Below the pieces are notes generated by a model, which saw nothing but the letters and a program-made list of their open reading frames with translations, did no database searches and was not told where the DNA came from. Source: Burkholderiales bacterium (GTDB lineage: Bacteria; Pseudomonadota; Gammaproteobacteria; Burkholderiales; Burkholderiaceae_E). Taken from it: a DNA stretch of 49,025 nt. The stretch is from positions 1 through 49,025 of the forward strand of contig RPRK01000012.1 of NCBI GenBank assembly GCA_003818495.1, written 5' to 3'. The number at the start of each line of letters is the position of its first letter. Within the stretch, counting starts at the first letter, position 1. Positions 23,289 to 31,055 of the stretch are shown here, one piece after another. The position numbers and the translations under genes were made by a program.

Positions 23289-24575
23289 TCATCGCTCGTC
23301 CCGCGGGCCGCTCGCGATCTCGACCTCGCCCTGGCAGCGGCCATCGGCCGGCTTCGGGAACGGATCGGTCGCCTGGATCCCGCGCTCGGCCGCCTGGTCC
23401 CAGGCCGGCACGCCGCTGGTGCGCCGAAGCCGGATCCCGGCCACGCTGCAGTCGGGCCGCAGCTGCACCAGGAACACCGCCTTCGGATTGCCGTCGAGAT
23501 CGGGCGGGATCCGGAAGGTGGTGTTCGCGCGGATCGCGGCCGCGACCCGGGCACCGTAGCCTGCGTCGATGCGGCCTGCGGCAGCGCCTCGGACCACCTG
23601 GTCGCTCGGAATGCCCGAGGTGCCGGCCTGGGTCTGCAGACGGCGGATGTCCTCCGCGCGCCGCTGATCGGCCGCCTCGGCCTCCTTGCGTGCCTGCTCG
23701 GCGCGGCGCTTGTCGTCGGCGGCCTTCCGGTCGGCGTCCTTGCGGGCCTGCTCCTCTTTCTGGCGCTTCTCGTCGGCCGCCTTCTGCTCGGCGAGCTTCT
23801 GCTCGGCCGCACGGCGCTTGTCCTCGGCCCGCTTCTCCTCGGCCTTGCGCTCGGCGTCCTTGCGATCGGCCTCCTTCTTCTCAGCCGCCTTCTGCTCGGC
23901 GAGCACACGCTCGGCCTCCTTGCGCTCGGCCTCGCGCCGGGCCTGCTCGACCTTGATGTCGGGCTCGGCCTTCGGCGGCGGCGGCGGGGGCTCCGGTTTC
24001 GGCGGCGGCGGCGGCGGTTCGGGTTTCGGCGGCGGAGGCGGCTCGGGCTTCGGCACGGGTGGCGCCGGCGTCGCCCGGGGCGGCGGCGGCACCCACAGTT
24101 CCGCCTGGACCGGCTCGGGCTCGCGGTGCGTCCACTGCAGGCCGAACACGAGCAGCCCGATCAGGAGCGCGTGGATCGCGAGCGCCAGGCCGATCGCACG
24201 CAGCTTGCCGCCCGCCCGCGGCGGGCGCTTCGGCCGACCGGAGCGGGGCGGCGGCGCGGAGGCGTCCGAGGGCGCGGGGCCGAACGACGGCGCCGGGTCG
24301 GCGCGTGGATCCGCGCTCGGGCCGGGGCGCAATTCCGGGCGCGATGCCGGACGCGATTCCGGGCGCGATTCCGGGCGCGGAACGGAACGCGGTTCGGCAC
24401 CGGGCGGCCGGGCGCCGGGGTGCTGAGGCGGCCACGACGGTGGCGGGGGCGGCGAGGGCGGGGCGCCCGCTGCCCGTGAGCCGCCCGCCCGCGGGTCGAC
24501 GCCCGTGCCGGATCCTCCGGACGGACGCTGCCCGGGCGGCGGCGAGCCGCCCGCCGGAGGGCGCGGCGTGCTCAC
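23289..24575 (-). CDS. tolA: Cell envelope integrity protein TolA with long cytoplasmic extension
   Basis: 428 aa. Domain order: an unusual ~122-residue Pro/Arg/Ser-rich cytoplasmic N-terminus containing an RPES/RPAS/RPEL repeat (about 67-83), one membrane helix (about 126-147), a Pro-rich KPEPPPPP stretch (about 165-205), a long charged helix rich in AERKEAE/ADRKDAE (about 207-320), and the globular TolA-III domain with two Cys (RPDCSVAGI, DGRCQGEV). In E. coli the cytoplasmic part is only about 13 residues. It transmits proton-motive force from TolQR to Pal/TolB. Its ATG overlaps the tolR stop (ATGA). Confidence 0.92.
   Translation of the reverse strand: MSTPRPPAGGSPPPGQRPSGGSGTGVDPRAGGSRAAGAPPSPPPPPSWPPQHPGARPPGAEPRSVPRPESRPESRPASRPELRPGPSADPRADPAPSFGPAPSDASAPPPRSGRPKRPPRAGGKLRAIGLALAIHALLIGLLVFGLQWTHREPEPVQAELWVPPPPRATPAPPVPKPEPPPPPKPEPPPPPPKPEPPPPPPKAEPDIKVEQARREAERKEAERVLAEQKAAEKKEADRKDAERKAEEKRAEDKRRAAEQKLAEQKAADEKRQKEEQARKDADRKAADDKRRAEQARKEAEAADQRRAEDIRRLQTQAGTSGIPSDQVVRGAAAGRIDAGYGARVAAAIRANTTFRIPPDLDGNPKAVFLVQLRPDCSVAGIRLRRTSGVPAWDQAAERGIQATDPFPKPADGRCQGEVEIASGPRDER
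24325..24372. repeat. 12-bp tandem repeat inside tolA
   Basis: Four near-identical 12-bp units (consensus GGGCGCGATTCC) are followed by a diverged fifth (24373-24384). On the coding strand they encode R-P-E-S type tetrapeptides in TolA's cytoplasmic extension. Because the unit is divisible by three, copy changes keep the frame. Confidence 0.8.
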
Positions 24576-25009
24576 GAGTCCTTGCCCCGCACCATCAGTC
24601 CGACCCGACCGGCGCCTGCGGCACGCACCCGGTCCATCAGCTTCACCACATCGCCGTAGGGCACCTTCTGGTCGGCCGCGATCAGCACCGCCAGCGTGCC
24701 GGGCTCGCCGAAGCTGCGCAGCGTCGGCGCGATGTCGCGCTCGCCGACCGTACGGTCGAACTGCTGGGGCATGTTGCGCGTGACCATGCGCAGCTCGCCG
24801 CCGGCGCCCAGGCGGATCTCGACCAGCGCGTCGGGCGGCGTCGTGCTCTGTCCGGCGCCGGGCACGTCGATCTGACCCGGCGGCTGCAGCGGTGCGGTGA
24901 CCATGAAGATCACCAGCAGCACCAGCATCACGTCGATGTACGGCACGACGTTGATCTCGGACACGAACCGGCGCCGGCCGCCGCGGCGGGACGAGGAGAC
25001 GCTGGGCAT
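24572..25009 (-). CDS. tolR: TolR inner-membrane protein
   Basis: 145 aa. A short basic cytoplasmic start (RRGGRRRFVSEINVVPYIDVMLVLLVIFMV) contains the single helix with the essential Asp (YIDVMLV, about residue 27) of the ExbD/TolR proton channel. The rest is periplasmic (VDVPGAGQ, VLIAADQKVPYGDVVKLMDRVRAAG). It works with TolQ to energise TolA. Starts 16 bases after tolQ and overlaps tolA by 4. Confidence 0.95.
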   Translation of the reverse strand: MPSVSSSRRGGRRRFVSEINVVPYIDVMLVLLVIFMVTAPLQPPGQIDVPGAGQSTTPPDALVEIRLGAGGELRMVTRNMPQQFDRTVGERDIAPTLRSFGEPGTLAVLIAADQKVPYGDVVKLMDRVRAAGAGRVGLMVRGKDS

Positions 25010-25025
25010 CGCGGGGCTCCGGTGC

Positions 25026-25700
25026 TCAGCGCGCCTGGCGCTGCAGGATGTTGGAGAACTCCTCGACGAAGGTGTCGAAGCGGTTCGACAGCCGCTCGAC
25101 GTCGTACGCGAAGCGGTTGTAGGCGACGAAGGCGGGGATCGCGGCGAACAGGCCGATGGCGGTCGCCACCAGCGCCTCCGCGATGCCGGGCGCCACCGCG
25201 GCCAGCGTCGCCTGCTTGACGTTGGCCAGCCCGCGGAACGAATTCATGATGCCCCACACCGTGCCGAACAGGCCGATGTACGGGCTCACCGAACCCGCCG
25301 ACGCCAGGAACGCGAGGCTCGACTCGAGCGCGTCCATCTCGCGCTGGTAGGCCGCGCGCATCGCGCGGCGCGCCGCCTCGAGCATCGCGTTCGCGTCGCC
25401 CGGCTTCTGCTGGCGGGTCTTGAGGAACTCGCGCATGCCGGACTCGAAGATCCGCGCGAGCGGTCCGTGGTCCCCGGGCTGTTCGGCGGTGCGCGTGTAG
25501 AGCGCATGCAGGTCGCCGGGGCGCCAGAACTCGGACTCGAAGCGCTCGGTGGCGGCCCGGGCGGCTCGGATCTGGAAGCCCTTGCGGAAGATCACCGTCC
25601 AGGAGGCGATCGAGATCGCGAGCAGTCCGGCCATCACGAACTGCACGAGGACACTGGCGTTGAGCACCAGCGAGAGGATCGACATGTCGTTGTTGTTCAT
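25026..25700 (-). CDS. tolQ: TolQ proton-channel subunit
   Basis: 224 aa; the ATG at 25698-25700 overlaps the ybgC stop (ATGA). Three membrane helices: about 11-33 (LVLNASVLVQFVMAGLLAISI), and the MotA/TolQ/ExbB core with SVSPYIGLFGTVWGIMNSF (about 135-155) and APGIAEALVATAIGLFAAIPAFVAYN (about 165-190), which carry the conserved Thr and Gly residues lining the channel. A TolQ5-TolR2 motor drives TolA. Confidence 0.95.
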   Translation of the reverse strand: MNNNDMSILSLVLNASVLVQFVMAGLLAISIASWTVIFRKGFQIRAARAATERFESEFWRPGDLHALYTRTAEQPGDHGPLARIFESGMREFLKTRQQKPGDANAMLEAARRAMRAAYQREMDALESSLAFLASAGSVSPYIGLFGTVWGIMNSFRGLANVKQATLAAVAPGIAEALVATAIGLFAAIPAFVAYNRFAYDVERLSNRFDTFVEEFSNILQRQAR

Positions 25701-26110
25701 GGGGCTCCAAGCATATCGAGCAGCCGCTTCGGCATCGGCGCGGGTCGGCCGGTGTGCCGATCCATCACCGCGACGCGCACCGTCGCATCGGCGAGCAGGG
25801 ATCCGTCGTCGGCGCCGCGCGTGCGCTGCGTGAGCCGCAGCGACGCGCGCCGGACCTCGAGCACCTCGAGGTCCACGTCGAGCAGGTCGTCGAGCCGTGC
25901 CGGACGCCGGTATCGGATGTCGACCTCGCTGACGACGAACTGCAGCCCCTGACCGGCCATCGCGTCGTGGCGCTCGCCGAGCGCGCGCAGCCAGTCGCTG
26001 CGGGCGCGCTCCATCCAGCGCAGGTACGTCGCGTGGTAGACGATCCCGCCCGCGTCGGTGTCCTCGTAGTACACGCGCACGCGGATCGAGAAGCTGCGGG
26101 CCTCGCTCAT
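25697..26110 (-). CDS. ybgC: Acyl-CoA thioesterase YbgC (tol-pal associated)
   Basis: 137 aa from the ATG at 26108-26110 (a 10-residue longer start exists at 26140). Hot-dog fold with the catalytic Asp in VYYEDTDAGGIVYHATYLRWMERARSDWLR, typical of 4-hydroxybenzoyl-CoA-thioesterase-like YbgC. It hydrolyses short-chain acyl-CoA and in E. coli associates with the membrane and phospholipid synthesis. It is the usual first gene of the tol-pal operon and overlaps tolQ by 4 bases. Confidence 0.93.
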   Translation of the reverse strand: MSEARSFSIRVRVYYEDTDAGGIVYHATYLRWMERARSDWLRALGERHDAMAGQGLQFVVSEVDIRYRRPARLDDLLDVDLEVLEVRRASLRLTQRTRGADDGSLLADATVRVAVMDRHTGRPAPMPKRLLDMLGAP

Positions 26111-26146
26111 CGGGGCCGATTCTACCAAGGCCCGTGCCACCGTCCG

Positions 26147-26884
26147 TCAGGTCGCGCGGGGCACGAGCATCGCCCACACCCCGCCGAGCAGCAGCACCGC
26201 GATCGCGATCGCGGCCACGCCCCGCACCAGGCCCTGGCGCCGGAACTCGTCGGCATCGAACTTCTCGGCCATCACGAGGCCCATCAGATAGCCGCCCGCC
26301 AGGCCGCCGATGTGCGCGGCGTTGTCGATGAAGCCCGCCGTGAAGCCCAGGACCAGCGACAGGGCGACGAAGGTGAGCATCGACGATCGCATCGATTTCG
26401 CAAGCTCGGCCGGCAGCTTGCCGGCCTTGGTGGACAGCGCCGCGAGCAGGCAGCCCACCACGCCGAAGATCGCCCCGGAGGCGCCGACCGACACCCCCGT
26501 CCGGGCCGCGAAGAACAGGCTCGCCATCGAGCCGGCGAGGCCCGCGACCAGGTAGATGACCGCGAGCTGGGTGTTGCCGTAGAAGCGCTCGGCGAGCCGT
26601 CCGGTGTTCCACAGCGCCCACATGTTGAAGCCGAGGTGCACGATGCCGCCGTGCAGGAACATCGCCGACAGCAGGCGCCACGGCTGCTCGAGGGTCATCG
26701 GCAGGAAGTTGCCCCCCCACATGGCGAGCTCGCGGGCGCCCGGCGACATCGGCGACAGGCCGCTCACGATGTTCAGCAGCCAGACCGCGAGGTTGAGCGC
26801 GATGAGCGTCGGCGTGACCCAGGTCCGGGGCGTGGCCTCGTGGAGCCGCCAGACGAATTCGTTGTGATCGACCGGTGCGCTCAT
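26147..26884 (-). CDS. Rhomboid family intramembrane serine protease
   Basis: 245 aa; the ATG overlaps the ruvB stop (ATGA). Six or so membrane helices. Catalytic features: [18 protein letters not shown] (His/Asn oxyanion region), [11 protein letters not shown] (Ser nucleophile, about residue 135) and [16 protein letters not shown] (catalytic His, about 190). Rhomboids cut membrane-spanning substrates within the bilayer; the substrate here is unknown. Position between ruvB and ybgC suggests co-transcription without functional link. Confidence 0.92.
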   Translation of the reverse strand: MSAPVDHNEFVWRLHEATPRTWVTPTLIALNLAVWLLNIVSGLSPMSPGARELAMWGGNFLPMTLEQPWRLLSAMFLHGGIVHLGFNMWALWNTGRLAERFYGNTQLAVIYLVAGLAGSMASLFFAARTGVSVGASGAIFGVVGCLLAALSTKAGKLPAELAKSMRSSMLTFVALSLVLGFTAGFIDNAAHIGGLAGGYLMGLVMAEKFDADEFRRQGLVRGVAAIAIAVLLLGGVWAMLVPRAT

Positions 26885-27936
26885 GCGGCACCGCCGTCGT
26901 CGCCGCCGAACAGGTCCGAGGCGGCCTGGCGGTCGGGCGCGGCGAGGCCGAAGTGCCGCCACGCGGCGGCCGAGGCGACGCGGCCGCGTGGCGTGCGCTG
27001 CAGGAAGCCCTGCTGGATCAGGTAGGGCTCGAGCACGTCCTCGATGGTGTCGCGCTCCTCGCCGATCGCAGCAGCGACGTTGTCCAGGCCCACCGGGCCG
27101 CCCGAGAACTTCTCGATGACCGCGAGCAGCAGCCGGCGGTCCATCGTGTCGAGACCGATGCGGTCGACGTCGAGCATGGTGAGCGCACGGTCGGCGACCT
27201 CGGCGGTGACCACGCCCTGCGCCTTGACCTCGGCGTAGTCGCGCACGCGCCGCAGCAGCCGGTTGGCGATCCGTGGGGTGCCGCGGGCGCGCCGCGCGAT
27301 CTCGCGGGCGCCGCCCTCGTCGGTCGGCGCCTTGAGCAGGGCCGCCGAGCGCGTGACGATCCGCGTGAGGTCGTCGACGTCGTAGAACTCGAGCCGGGCC
27401 ACGATGCCGAACCGGTCCCGCAGCGGATTGGTCAGCATGCCGGCCCGGGTGGTCGCACCGACCAGCGTGAACGGCTGCAGGTCGAGCTTGATCGAGCGCG
27501 CGGCCGGCCCCTCGCCGATCATGATGTCGATCTGGAAGTCCTCGAGGGCGGGGTACAGGATCTCCTCGACGACCGGGCTCAGCCGGTGGATCTCGTCGAT
27601 GAAGAGCACATCGTTCTTCTCGAGGTTGGTCAGCAGGGCCGCGAGGTCGCCGGGCCGCTCCAGGACCGGCCCCGAGGTCTGGCGCAGGTTCACGCCCATC
27701 TCGGCGGCGACGATGTGCGCGAGCGTGGTCTTTCCGAGTCCGGGGGGGCCGAACAGCAGCAGGTGATCGAGCGCCTCGCCGCGATTGCGGGCCGCGCTCA
27801 CGAAGATCTCGAGCTGTTCCCGGATGCGCGGCTGTCCGACGTAGTCGGCGAGCGCCTTCGGGCGCAGCGCGCGCTCGACCGCCTCTTCTGCCGGCGAGGC
27901 CGGGCCCGGCGCGATCAGGCGGTCGTGTTCGATCAT
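26881..27936 (-). CDS. ruvB: Holliday junction helicase RuvB
   Basis: 351 aa. AAA+ ATPase that drives branch migration together with RuvA and RuvC. Walker [13 protein letters not shown] (about 63-74), Walker [12 protein letters not shown], sensor 1 VGATTRAG, arginine finger region NPLRDRFGI, sensor 2 in [16 protein letters not shown], and the C-terminal winged helix ([12 protein letters not shown]). Full length. It is separated from ruvA by four redox genes; in many Proteobacteria ruvA and ruvB are adjacent. Confidence 0.97.
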   Translation of the reverse strand: MIEHDRLIAPGPASPAEEAVERALRPKALADYVGQPRIREQLEIFVSAARNRGEALDHLLLFGPPGLGKTTLAHIVAAEMGVNLRQTSGPVLERPGDLAALLTNLEKNDVLFIDEIHRLSPVVEEILYPALEDFQIDIMIGEGPAARSIKLDLQPFTLVGATTRAGMLTNPLRDRFGIVARLEFYDVDDLTRIVTRSAALLKAPTDEGGAREIARRARGTPRIANRLLRRVRDYAEVKAQGVVTAEVADRALTMLDVDRIGLDTMDRRLLLAVIEKFSGGPVGLDNVAAAIGEERDTIEDVLEPYLIQQGFLQRTPRGRVASAAAWRHFGLAAPDRQAASDLFGGDDGGAA

Positions 27937-27977
27937 CGCCGCATTCTATCGGACCGGCGGGCCCGACCCGCGCCGCT

Positions 27978-28877
27978 TCAGCGCTGCCCGGGCGACGCCT
28001 GCAGCGCGCCATCCGGGCCGATGGCGAGCCAGGGCAGCCCGGTGCGATCGAGGAGCGCCGGCGCGTCGGCCTCCAGCAGCATCGCGATCGTCGTGTAGCC
28101 GCCGGCCGCGACCGCGACCGGCGCGACCACCGTCACCGACCGCCAGTGGCGCACGGAGCGGCCGCTGCGCGGATCGAGCACATGGCAGTGGCGCACGCCG
28201 TCGCGCTCGAAGAAGCGCTCGTAGTCGCCGCTGGTGCAGACCGCTCCGTCGGACAGCTCGAAGGCGGCGACCGTGCCGGCGGCGTCGCGCGGGTCCTGGA
28301 TCGCGATCGACCAGGGCGCGCCGTCGGGCTGGGGGCCGATCGCGCGGATGTCGCCGCCCAGGTCGACGAAGCCATGGCGGGCACCGGCCGTGCGCAGCGC
28401 CTCGGCGGCCCGGTCGGCGGCGTACTCCTTGCCGAAGCCGCCGAAATCGAGCTCCATGCCGGGCCGGGGCAGCCGCAGGGACGCGCCGTCGCGCATGACG
28501 TCCTGCCAGCCGATCAGCGGGCGCAGCGCATCGAGCGCGGCCTCGTCCGGCACGATGCCGAGGCGAAAGTCCCAGGCCCGGCGCAGCACGCCGGAGGTGG
28601 CGTCGAAGCGCCCGCCGCTCTCGCGCCACAGTGCATCGGCATAGCCGAGGAGCGCCTGCGTCTCCGCATCGACCGTCACCGGGGCGGCACCCGCGGCGCG
28701 GTTGATCGCGGCGACCACGCTGTCCTCGCGGTAGCGCGAGTACTTGGCCTCGATGCGGCGCACCTCGTCGATCGCGGCCTGCGCCCAGGCCCGGGCCCGC
28801 GCCTCGTCGGGCGCGGCCAGTCGGACCTCGCAGCGGCTCGCCATCGCGTCGAACCCGAAACCGAACGGTCGCAGCAT
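27978..28877 (-). CDS. apbE: FAD:protein FMN transferase (ApbE family)
   Basis: 299 aa from the ATG at 28875-28877; the open frame upstream overlaps the DUF3570 gene in a shadow. ApbE transfers FMN from FAD to a Thr/Ser of target proteins. Motifs: N-terminal FDAMASRCEVRLA, IEAKYSRYREDSVVAAINRAAG, FDATSGVLRRAW, LDFGGFGKEYAADRAAE, FVDLGGDIRAIGPQ, HVLDPRSGRSVRH and GGYTTIAMLLEAD with the Mg-binding Thr region. There is no signal peptide or lipobox, so it seems to act in the cytoplasm, unlike many periplasmic ApbE proteins. Last gene of the tlpA-DUF4266-DUF3570-apbE cassette. Confidence 0.92.
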   Translation of the reverse strand: MLRPFGFGFDAMASRCEVRLAAPDEARARAWAQAAIDEVRRIEAKYSRYREDSVVAAINRAAGAAPVTVDAETQALLGYADALWRESGGRFDATSGVLRRAWDFRLGIVPDEAALDALRPLIGWQDVMRDGASLRLPRPGMELDFGGFGKEYAADRAAEALRTAGARHGFVDLGGDIRAIGPQPDGAPWSIAIQDPRDAAGTVAAFELSDGAVCTSGDYERFFERDGVRHCHVLDPRSGRSVRHWRSVTVVAPVAVAAGGYTTIAMLLEADAPALLDRTGLPWLAIGPDGALQASPGQR

Positions 28878-28894
28878 CACCGATGCTCGCCGGA

Positions 28895-30103
28895 TCAGAA
28901 CAGGTGGGTCAATCCCACCTGCAGGATCGTGGCCCTGAGCGGGGCGAGACCGGCGGTTCCGGGGCCGCCGAGCCGCCATTCGCCACGCTGCTCGTAGTAC
29001 TCGGCCTTGAAGTCGACCAGGTTCGAACGGTCGATGGCCTTGGCCACGCGGAACCCGATGGCCGCCGCGCCGAAGGCCGCCAGCCGCGCATCGGGCGAGC
29101 GCGGCGCGCCGAGGTCGGTCAGGTAGCCCTCCGGGAACGGCGCGCCGAGGGTCGGATCGTAGACCGGCGCATAGAAGAAGCTGGCCGCGCTCTGCGTGTA
29201 GTAGCGCAGGGACGGCGTGAGCGTCCAGCCGCCGGCCACCGGCTGCACCCATTCGCCGGTCAGCGTGTTCGAGCGCACGTCCCAGCTGTCCGCATAGGTG
29301 CGCCAGCCCAGGCGCATCGTCGCGCCCGGACCCTGGAAGTGATGGTTCCAGCGCAGCAGCACGGCGGTCTGCACCCGCTCCCGCGGTCGCGAGTCGATCG
29401 TCTTGTAGGGATCGGAGTAGTAGCCGCTGCCGCGGGCGTGGGTCACGTTGAGCTGCACGATGTCGACCGGGGTCAGCACCTGCGTCACGCCGAGCAGCAC
29501 GTCCGTGGTCTTTCGGCGTTCGTCGACGACGATGCGATTGACCGGATCGATGCGGTCGTCCGCGCGCCCGAGACCGAAGCTCCAGGTGCGGTTGTTGTCC
29601 GCGCTGGAGACGCTGCCGCGCAAGGACAGTGCCCGCGACACGTAGTCGTTCTCGCTCGAGTAGGCGCCGCCGACCGACAGGGTCGCGCGGTCCCAGTGAC
29701 GGGTGACGCGCAGGTCGCCGGCAGTGCGCTCGTCGCTCATCCGCGATGCGCTCGAGACCGAAGAATGCCAGCGCGGCGACGCGCCCGACACCGAGTCGTA
29801 GCTGGTGACGCCCTCGAAGGTCCAGCGACCCGCCACCGGCACGCGCAGACCGATCGAGGGCGTGTCCACGCGGATGCGCTTGAGACCGGGCTGCGAGTCC
29901 TGGTAGTGCAGCCAGCGCACGTCGAGCTGCGCGCGCTCGGGCGGCGCCTGCGCCGCGACCGGCGCGGACACGCCGGGCAGCGCCAGCGCGGCCGCCAGCA
30001 GCGCCGGCGCGAGGGGCGCGCCGCCGCGCGGGGCGGGCAGCGTCGCGCAGGCGGCGTCCGTGCCCGCTGCGTTCGATGCGTTCGATGCGTCAGAAGTGGT
30101 CAC
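28895..30103 (-). CDS. DUF3570 outer-membrane beta-barrel-like protein
   Basis: 402 aa from a GTG at 30101-30103 with TGAGG about 12 bases upstream, inside the DUF4266 gene's end. A signal sequence (about 30-52, LAPALLAAALALPGVSAPVAAQ) is preceded by a long Ser/Ala N-region. The mature part is made of alternating amphipathic strands (RATLSVGGAYSSENDYVSRALSLRGSV, ILQVGLTHLF at the C-terminus, ending in Phe), as expected of an outer-membrane barrel. Near its N-terminus DSVSGAS (103-109) and SSVSSAS (114-120) resemble the ApbE flavinylation consensus. DUF3570 proteins are recurrent neighbours of DUF4266 and ApbE; their function is unknown. Confidence 0.85.
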   Translation of the reverse strand: MTTSDASNASNAAGTDAACATLPAPRGGAPLAPALLAAALALPGVSAPVAAQAPPERAQLDVRWLHYQDSQPGLKRIRVDTPSIGLRVPVAGRWTFEGVTSYDSVSGASPRWHSSVSSASRMSDERTAGDLRVTRHWDRATLSVGGAYSSENDYVSRALSLRGSVSSADNNRTWSFGLGRADDRIDPVNRIVVDERRKTTDVLLGVTQVLTPVDIVQLNVTHARGSGYYSDPYKTIDSRPRERVQTAVLLRWNHHFQGPGATMRLGWRTYADSWDVRSNTLTGEWVQPVAGGWTLTPSLRYYTQSAASFFYAPVYDPTLGAPFPEGYLTDLGAPRSPDARLAAFGAAAIGFRVAKAIDRSNLVDFKAEYYEQRGEWRLGGPGTAGLAPLRATILQVGLTHLF

Positions 30104-30114
30104 GGTCGTCGGCC

Positions 30115-30336
30115 TCAGTTGCAGCCGCAGCCGCCGCCGCCCACGCCGGTGCCGCCCGACGAGCCTTCCTTGCTCGGGTAGACCTGCTCGCTCATCCGGC
30201 TCTCGAGCGAGCCGGTGTCGAAGCGCATCTCGGGGCGTGCGAGCTCGCCCTTCTCCCAGGCCTCGACGACGACCGGACCGCTGCATCCCGCGCCGGCCAG
30301 GCATGCCGCGAGCAGCAGCAGCGCGTGTGCCCTCAC
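30115..30336 (-). CDS. DUF4266 small lipoprotein with C-terminal Cys-Gly-Cys tail
   Basis: 73 aa from a GTG at 30334-30336 that overlaps the tlpA stop (GTGA). The N-terminal signal has two possible lipoprotein cysteines: Cys12 in LLAAC (a good lipobox) and Cys18 in AGAGC. The body has VEAWEKGELARPEMRFD, then QVYPSKEGSSGGTG and finally a Gly-rich end with Cys70-Gly-Cys72-Asn. This matches DUF4266. The paired tail cysteines are a likely substrate for the TlpA-like thioredoxin encoded just upstream, or a metal/cofactor ligand (inference). Function unknown. Confidence 0.85.
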   Translation of the reverse strand: MRAHALLLLAACLAGAGCSGPVVVEAWEKGELARPEMRFDTGSLESRMSEQVYPSKEGSSGGTGVGGGGCGCN

Positions 30337-30932
30337 GAAGCTTTCGCCATGCTGGCCCGCGCTGCGAGCGCGTCGCGCAGCGCGGCTTCGAGGGTCGGGC
30401 GATCGGCGTCGCGAAAGCCGGCGTGGACCGTGCGCACCCGGCCGTCGGCGCCGATCAGCACCGAGGTCGGCATCGCCCGGACCGCGTACCGACGGGCGCT
30501 GTCGCCGCTCGGATCGAAAGCGACGGTGAACGTCGCCCGGTGTTCGGCCAGGAACCGGCGGGCGGACTCCGCCTTCGCGTCGAGGTTGAGCGCGACCACC
30601 TGCAGGCCCTGCGACCCGTAGCGCTGCTGCATCGCCTCCATCCAGGGGAACGACTGCCGGCACGGACCGCACCACGATGCCCAGAAATCCAGCCACACGA
30701 CCCGTCCGCGAAGCTCGGAGAGCGTGCCGGTGCCGCTGTCGGTGCGCAGGGCGAGGTCGGGCGCCTGCTCGCCCGTGGGCAGGGCGTCGGCCAGGATCGG
30801 GCGCAGCGCGATGCCGGCGACCGCGATCGCGCCCAGGCGCATCAGCGTGCGGCGGCCGCGCGCCCGTGCGGAGGGCGGCAGGGCGTGTTCGGGCAGCACG
30901 GGAGGCGGCAGTCGGCGGGACATGGCGGGCAC
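30333..30932 (-). CDS. TlpA-like thioredoxin (thiol:disulfide oxidoreductase)
   Basis: 199 aa (M1 at 30932 or M4 at 30923). A long basic N-region with GRRTLMRLGAIAVAGIALRPILADA (about 26-50) resembles a Tat-type signal, so it is exported. Thioredoxin fold with active site WASWCGPCRQSFP (Cys88, Cys91) and cis-Pro loop VRAMPTSVLIGADG. TlpA/ResA proteins usually keep specific periplasmic cysteines reduced. It is the first gene of the four-gene redox cassette and overlaps DUF4266, whose CGC tail is the obvious candidate partner. Confidence 0.9.
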   Translation of the reverse strand: MPAMSRRLPPPVLPEHALPPSARARGRRTLMRLGAIAVAGIALRPILADALPTGEQAPDLALRTDSGTGTLSELRGRVVWLDFWASWCGPCRQSFPWMEAMQQRYGSQGLQVVALNLDAKAESARRFLAEHRATFTVAFDPSGDSARRYAVRAMPTSVLIGADGRVRTVHAGFRDADRPTLEAALRDALAARASMAKAS

Positions 30933-30943
30933 CGTCGGAGGAT

Positions 30944-30960
30944 CGGCCGATCATCGGCCG
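30944..30960. promoter_or_regulatory. Perfect 17-bp palindrome upstream of the redox cassette
   Basis: CGGCCGAT and ATCGGCCG flank a single central C, 11 bases upstream of the tlpA-like ATG (30932, minus) and within the 123-base gap after the ruvA stop. It could be an operator for a dimeric regulator of the cassette or a terminator hairpin for the ruvCA transcript; there is no T-run. Confidence 0.45.
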
Positions 30961-31055
30961 CACTCCCACGCGAGGCGCGCGACCCGCCGACGGGCGGTCG
31001 ACGGCGGGGGATCGGCGCGCCGGCCGCCGCCGGAGCGCCCGTCCCGCGCGACCGC

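Noticed and set aside
27978-29252. A longer ApbE start giving a 424-residue protein
   Set aside because: The extra 125 residues overlap the DUF3570 gene in another frame and show no signal peptide or ApbE-like sequence; family resemblance begins at the ATG at 28877.
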